DNA from: Usnea hakonensis
Lineage: Eukaryota > Ascomycota > Lecanoromycetes > Lecanorales > Parmeliaceae
DNA: 64,000 bases
Reading direction: 5' to 3'
NCBI GenBank assembly: GCA_013423325.1
Contig: BLJB01000176.1
Coordinates: 62,180-126,179, forward strand
Shown: positions 58,206 through 64,000 of the stretch, piece after piece
Numbering within the stretch: the stretch's first letter is position 1
Layout of the letters: each line of letters starts with the position of its first letter
Translations under genes and position numbers: made by a program
Notes under the pieces: generated by a model
What the model saw: only the letters and a program-made list of their open reading frames with translations
Database searches by the model: none
What the model was told of the DNA's origin: nothing

Positions 58206-60190
58206 ATGCCGCCTCCACAGTCATTTCAGCCCCACAATGACTCGCCATTAGGCGACTCATCCGTGCTTCCCAACTTGTCCCACTCATCCGCTGTACCCTC
58301 ACAAGGAGACGGCCTTGTTGCAACTACTTTCATAGATTTCCAAGATGCTATAGCCATAGTCCACCTGTTACCCAATTCCACAATCTTCGCCTGGCGGTCA
58401 GGTCATCACCAGAGTGGGACCCTCTCTCCCATCATCCATCTCTTTCCCGAGCAGCGCCAAGCACTTCATACCCTCAAATGCTGGCCCGCGCATTGGGTTC
58501 TGACATGGCTCAACATCACGCGCTCTAGTCAGTCCCTATAACCCTCTCATTCATTTTGTGGCTGACGGTTGTCATAGATGTCTTCGATGGACCATTAAAT
58601 CTTCAGAGCCACGATGATCCCAACGAAGATTTGGTTGCAGATAACTCTCTCGGTCAATTGCATTCCTATCCCAGCAGCCCTTCCATGAAGACTACGCTAC
58701 CGAACCCTTGTGACCAAGAATCCGCCAATACCTCCAGAGAAGCTTCTCTTGGGCTACATGACTCCCCAATGGATGGTCCCAGGCTCCATAATCACATGTG
58801 CTATACATGCAAGAACAAGATCAAAGGATGTGTGGATTTTAAGAGACATCTGAGCGAACATTACGTGCGGTGGTACTGCATTCCCAGACATGCGGTGCAA
58901 GATACAGAAAACGGCCCCAGATGCGGAGTCTGTAACGTTCCGAACCCAGACCCAGAGCACCTCAACCAACACAATGCACCCACTAGCACTAGATGCGTCG
59001 GCAGCCACTTTTCCAGAAAGCGTACTCTCATTAAACACCTTCAAAAGTATCACCCTAAGAAACGCGATGATGTTAACGACTACTCTACATTGGCGGAGAG
59101 ATCGAGATATATTGGTGGCAGGAGATATTTCGCTTGTGGATTCTGCGTTTTGGGGTTCCACTCACTTGATACGCAAATAAGTCATATCCACGATATGCAT
59201 TACCATTCGCCGACGGAACCATCTGGGTACGACGCTAAGAAGGTCATCCTAGGATTACTATCCATGAATGAGTTTTGGCGAGATCTTCGGGTGGCAAACC
59301 CTTCCCTCCAGGATTCATCGTTCACCTGGAACGCTGCTATAGTCGCAAAGCTCCAATTGAGGCTAGAGATGAGTGAAGAGTCGGCATATACCCTTTACAA
59401 AGCTGCTTTCGATCAATGCAACTACGGTACGAGCAAAACTTGCCATTCAGAGTCAATGCAGGGCACAATTTCCACGATTCCGCAGATGGAGACTATCCAA
59501 TCGACACCGTTACTCCGAAGTTCACAATCGTGGTCTCCACAGACTTCCAGCTCCCATAGAGGCTCTACCGGCCATTCTCAGGCCTCGTCGATGACACCTC
59601 CCGGCACACAGTGGGTAAAAACTGCACGGGCTGAGAGATCCGTGGATGAGTCGGACTTCACTGATTTCTATTGTAGCCAAATAGTCCCACAAACTGGGCC
59701 CGAGAGTATCGAGTCACCTACCAGCCCGTACTCTCACAATTTCGAGTGCTCCCCGCAACCTCAACTGTCGCCAGATAGTGCCGAAAGCGTCACGCAGCTG
59801 CAAGGCTCATTTTGTGCGCCCTTGAATCCACAAGTTTGGGGAAATCGGACCGGAGATTCGTACAATTCACGGTTCGCCAGGCATGTCCCGAATGTCTCAC
59901 CCACACTCCCAGCCAATACATATGCATTGCAAAAGCCAACACCTTGCTTTGGTCCCACGTTGGCAAACCAGTGTACGCCATGGACTTTTTCACCCTATAG
60001 GTCGACATCGCAACGGGGCCAAATTCAGAGCTCTCGTACCACTGAAGTTCACCAGATGCAGTTTGCCGGATCTCAAAATCAGCATTCAGAGGGCAATAAA
60101 AGTGACGACCTAGATGACAGTTCAAATAACAACGTGCAGCGCATCGTACACGATAAAGCTGATACCAGATGCCCGAGGCGACGCCATTGA
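58206..60190 (+). CDS. Array gene I: helical-repeat / zinc-finger protein
   Basis: Exon 1 is 58206-58527 and exon 2 is 58578-60190, with a 50-nt phase-1 intron (GTCAGT, GCTGAC, TCATAG); 644 aa. The exon 1 repeats are the most diverged in the array (DAIAIVHLLPNSTIFAW; QRQALHTLKCWPAHWVLTWL). Exon 2: finger 1 is the only one with canonical spacing (C182, C185, H198, H202, x12); finger 2 C223, C226, H235, H239; half-finger RKRTLIKHLQKYH; finger 4 C294, C297, H310, H315. The helical block is GYDAKKVILGLLSMNE and LEMSEESAYTLYKAAF, close to E and H. The long Ser/Thr/Pro tail ends in KADTRCPRRRH. This is the last member of the array; the next gene downstream is unrelated and on the other strand. Confidence 0.87.
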
Positions 60191-61480
60191 CCTTCCTTTT
60201 AGAATGGGTACCACAGGACCAAGGCATCTATAGCACTTTTCAGCTTCATGCGAAATTTCCCAAATTTTCTAGCTGATGATATAGCACTAAGCTAGGACAT
60301 TCATCATGCCCTCTCAGTTTTTCACTAGCAACAGATACGGATGCGGTAACCGTCCGGGAATCGTACTCAGCCGGTGCTCTGGGTACGTTTCAGCTGGGCG
60401 GTTACATATTGGATCTTCGTCCGCCTCCATGCTATACAGCACCGCCTTCGTGGTACAGCACCACATCTGGTTCTCACAAACGGCCAATCGACTAATCCTA
60501 CACAATTTTTTTTCTCCTCTTCTTATCCACCAAATTCATATTCACAGATAGTTGTGTCGCGGGCGAATCTTTATTTCAGAACTCTTGATTTTACATCTCA
60601 TCGTCCTTCACTTCTAATCTGACCAAGCATCATGTGGTGATCCTGTTGGCTGATCATCTGCTACAGCTACTATTATAGATTCATGCCTAACGGGGAGGCA
60701 TTTATGTGGAATTGTTCGCACCGCTCTTCTACCTTCTTTTCTTAGTGCGACTTTGCGCTGGAACATCACGTTGTATCCATAGGGAAGAAAAAATGAAGAC
60801 CATTACACCCGTCTGAGCCAACTTGGCTGTGTACCCTGCAAAACATCGAGGAGCTAATGGGATGCTAGGACTCTAAGTATTAGTCGAGGGATGGCAGCAC
60901 ACCAGGAGGCAGCATACTTCTACGCATAAGTTCCATAAAAATAGAATACGTCAGCTTCCTATCCTATACACTTGAATTATGCAATCTCCGCGCACGGTAT
61001 GTATCATAGTCTGCTGTCTATCTTACTCTGTCGAAAGGTTTGTCCGGGAAAATTACCTTTGCCCCTCTTCCTCCAATAAGTCTGGTTCTTTCGAGCATCG
61101 GTAATCACTTGAGAGCATTAATATCGTTATCATTTCCGCGCACCAGTACGATCTTAAAAAGTATTCAAATTAGTACTTATCCCAAGGATCATACTCGACG
61201 ATAGCTCTACTCTCCAAAATTAGATCGAGTGTCTTGGTAATATCCGAAATACAATATTCGAAGATACGTGGATCAAGCGTCGTGGTGAATCTCGGGCCAC
61301 TGCTCTATGGGGCCGGCTCCGCAGCGAAATAATGAGACAGCTCTTCGAAGATAAGTCAATTGCTTACAGACTCGTGTCTCTTAACGAGGGTAAGCTACGG
61401 AGATGAGCGCTACCCTAAGAATCATAAAACATTTACTGCTTCCTAGCCTGCACGTTAGATCTTCTCTACCGTCATCACTT
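60191..61480. other. 3' flank of gene I and intergenic DNA
   Basis: 60300-60840 is homologous to the flanks downstream of H and E, the mark of segmental duplication. The rest, up to the minus-strand small membrane-protein gene, has no supported feature. Confidence 0.5.
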
Positions 61481-61926
61481 TCACGCCTCCGTTTCAGTCG
61501 CGGCATCTCCTTGACTCCTTTCTATTGCTTCAGGGCCACTACCTACGCCATTAGACAGAAACCCAAGAGTCACATCATCATTCGATGCTGTCGCATCAGT
61601 GTGGACATCTCGCAACTCCACTCTCTCCTCTACCGAGCACAGTTGTTAGGCAAGTGCCAGAGATGAAAGGGAGAGCGCCTACCTGGTAGATCGCCATGAG
61701 AAGCTGCCCTTTGCCGGGTCCAAAAAGTCATCCAAACTGCAAGGATGCCGAGGATCGACGCGACACAGCCAAAGACGAGGGTGCCGATACCGCTGACACC
61801 CCATTGTGAGTCTTGCTGAGAGCTGAGAGAGATGATTGGCGATGAGGAGGTGTGCAAGGTAGATGATGGCTCTAGGCCCTGGGTCTCATTGGCGGGTAGC
61901 CTCCTATTGATGGCAGAATACATCAT
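61481..61926 (-). CDS. Small single-pass membrane protein, unknown function
   Basis: Exon 1 is 61926-61683 and exon 2 is 61629-61481, with a 53-nt intron (GTAGGC, GCCTAAC, CGGTAG); 130 aa with a clean in-frame junction (HGDLP to EERVELRD). One strong transmembrane segment (GIGTLVFGCVASILGILAVW, about 46-65) separates a Ser/Thr-rich N-terminal part, with one N-glycosylation motif (NET), from a cytosolic acidic tail (about 70-130). This resembles the general layout of small fungal plasma-membrane proteins with a Ser/Thr-rich outside, a short basic stop-transfer patch (TRQR) and a charged inside. I recognise no named family. The promoter side near 62090-62125 contains a TATATAGA box about 190 bases upstream. 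Confidence 0.65.
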
Positions 61927-64000
61927 AGTGGCGGACAGAGATGGGATATGCTTTGGTGCGCTTGAACAAGGAAGGTGATAAGTTGTCGAAAGAACAATCT
62001 CTTTGCGTTATTAAAGAAAATATCTTTTAATTATTAGTAGACGAGTGGTGTAGTAAGCTCGATGGAGTACATATTGACTGAAAAAGCGAAAGAGATCAAG
62101 ATGGACTCCGGGGTTTATATAGAAGCAGACGTGGAAAGGCTACTGTATTGTAATCTCTAGAGGTGTGAGGTGGGGGGAAAAATAGCCAGCTCCACCCAAC
62201 CTGCCCGCCAAAAGTGAGTGGTCTCAGAACCTCGCTCACTCAGACTCAATGCTCCGCCAGGGGGCGATATGCAGGAGGTGGACGACTCAATAGGATCCCA
62301 AGACAAGGGGTCAGTACGAGCTTATTGGGATCGAGTGGGGAAAGAGTATTAGTCAAAATAGGTTTAGATCAAGGGTGATTATGGTAACATTGAGCAAGAA
62401 TCTCTGCAACTAAGTGATTTTCAGAGTCACGTCCTCGGGTGAATGCTAATCCGGATTAGGATTAGGCATTAATTATTGAAGCAATATGCTTTGTAACATG
62501 GATTATCAACCAATAGGGTGTCCGCGCACGAATCCTTCGACGGTAATCCCGCTGGCTTGCTTCCCAGACGTGCGCAGGGGTAGCATGAGAGGTAACTAGG
62601 CTTAGAGAGCCACAAAAGTTATTCCTGCCGACAGCAAATGCATGAGGGTACCATTAAGTGATCGACCCAGCCTACAGCACTGCCACTTCAAAATTTTGGG
62701 AACCAATCACTAAGTCTTACAACGGCGCAAAATGGATCGATTGGATTCCTGCGACGACTGCATTAGTTCCATCACTCTCTTTCTCTAGGCTACTTCCAGA
62801 CCGCCCATTGAATACTATCTTAACAAGACAAGAAATATTTCACGACTCAGGGTCGAGTCGGGAAAAGTGCATGTATCAGGCGCACATCAGCGACGTCATC
62901 ATAGTGCTAATTAAACAATTTCGTGGCGGGACATGTCCGGGGATACGGTAAGGCTGCATGTGAAAGTATACGTGATTGGTAACACAAAATCAGCCCAGTC
63001 TGTAGCCTTATAGCCTTATCAAGAAGCTCGCGCTCAAAACGCCCCCTTCAGATCTGTCATGAGAATTTGGTCTGAGGTTAATATATTTCTGATTTAAGGG
63101 TCAGGTCTGATCACAGCACTCGCATTGAATTTCAACCTCCTGCATCTTAGACCACTTGCACATGGTTCTCTCCCCAGCGACCGGGGATCTAGGACCTACT
63201 TGAATCGGTGCAGCTTTATAGTTTAGTTATATTGTCCAGGGGAGAGGGTGCACTCCAACACCTACTAAGCAGATAGCACCAATGATAGTTCTCCAGATCG
63301 GAATCAGTATCAGTGTAAAATTTTCAAATAGTCTACGCTTGATTGATAATAGGCTAATTTCTAATAAATTCAGCCAGTAGACGGTTTTGATCAAATGAAT
63401 AGTCTGTAAATATAGAGCAAAAACAACCACGCCCATTACGGAATCTGTAGGATGGCCGGCCTCACATCTCTATCATTCTGGCGAAGTCACAAAACACAGG
63501 AGCGATTACTCTCGTATCCTGTTGGCAGTGCCGTTGAATTTGAAGACGAGTAAGAGGAGACAAAGGACACTACCCTTACCTTCTCTACGCTCACAGAAAC
63601 AACAATCGCAAATGTCGAACCCTGGAACGACCGTTCATTGACCATGATGAGACGCGTGTTGAGCAAAGCCAGCAGAATTTCGGCAGCCGAGTACGACTCC
63701 TAGGCTGCGACTATAGAGTCGAAAATGCAAGTTACTTGAGATAATGTCAGGGACAGAAGGGTTTTTAGAGGTTTCATCACATTCACTAACGCTGAAGTAG
63801 TGCTTCTGGGTCTACAGTCACGACGAGATAATGACCTAACAAGATGTCCATAGACTAATTGCAGCATTCGAGACAGATTTCAGGGAATTGACTTAGAGAG
63901 CTATGCTCATGGCAAGGCTTGCCGGAACAACCAGCTATCTTATTTCGTGGTTGACTATTTCTCAAGGAATCTTGGACTTCTTTTACTTTTTTACGACGAG
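61927..64000. other. Right end of window, no firm gene
   Basis: Promoter region of the small membrane-protein gene, then low-density sequence. From ATG 63452 a frame reads MAGLTSLSFWRSHKTQER to a TAA at 63551 that overlaps a perfect GTAAGA donor; the same frame stays open beyond the TAA to 63703. It could be the first exon of a gene running off the window or a broken remnant; too little is visible to call. Confidence 0.35.

Noticed and set aside
1..64000. CRISPR arrays, bacterial operons, rRNA genes, retrotransposon polymerases
   Set aside because: No regularly spaced direct repeats, no rRNA-like sequence and no recognisable reverse transcriptase or transposase motifs were seen.

Overview
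This is genomic DNA of a filamentous ascomycete (Pezizomycotina). The support is: short spliceosomal introns (about 42-92 nt) with GT...CTAAC/CTGAC...AG signals, a Zn(II)2Cys6 regulator with a fungal-specific C-terminal region, a membrane-anchored GH3 beta-glucosidase of the BglE kind, a tRNA-Lys with an intron at 37/38, and long low-density intergenic DNA carrying small inverted-repeat elements. The sequence alone does not support a class or genus.

Left part (1-19 kb) is ordinary gene space. It holds a small EutQ-like cupin (900-1394, minus), a Zn2Cys6 transcription factor (2476-5051, minus), tRNA-Lys(UUU) (6824-6918, minus), a GH3 beta-glucosidase with an N-terminal membrane anchor (7219-10143, minus) and a large conserved protein ending in a UBA domain (14753-18929, plus).

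The centre and right (19.9-60.2 kb) are dominated by a tandem array of nine paralogues, called A to I here, all on the plus strand. Seven are intact two-exon genes with the same plan: exon 1 codes for a tandem pair of helical repeats (pattern Q..A...L..C.....I..WL..AR), a single phase-1 intron follows, and exon 2 codes for several zinc-finger-like motifs, a conserved helical block and a low-complexity tail. E keeps the fingers but has lost the repeat domain. F is a decayed fragment, and G carries an in-frame TAG plus a probable 3' frameshift. A lacks the second finger. The nine therefore comprise six complete genes (A, B, C, D, H, I; A minus one finger), one domain-truncated gene (E) and two pseudogenes (F, G). 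Two sequence subtypes (A, B, D, F against E, G, H, I, with C intermediate) are interleaved, and E, H and I still share recognisable 3' flanks, so the locus grew by repeated segmental duplication and is losing copies. I do not recognise the family as a named one; DNA or RNA binding is only inferred from the fingers.

The spaces between the array members hold MITE-like inverted-repeat elements (29309-29565, 29761-30381, 34779-34861, 56171-56287), a perfect 31-bp hairpin (19505-19587), a triplicated 125-bp repeat just upstream of E, a 283-bp degenerate tandem repeat (43.7-44.6 kb) and a run of about 100 cytosines (49740-49839). Two small membrane or secreted proteins (38455-39002 and 61481-61926, both minus) sit within or just beyond the array. 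The last 2 kb contains nothing firm.
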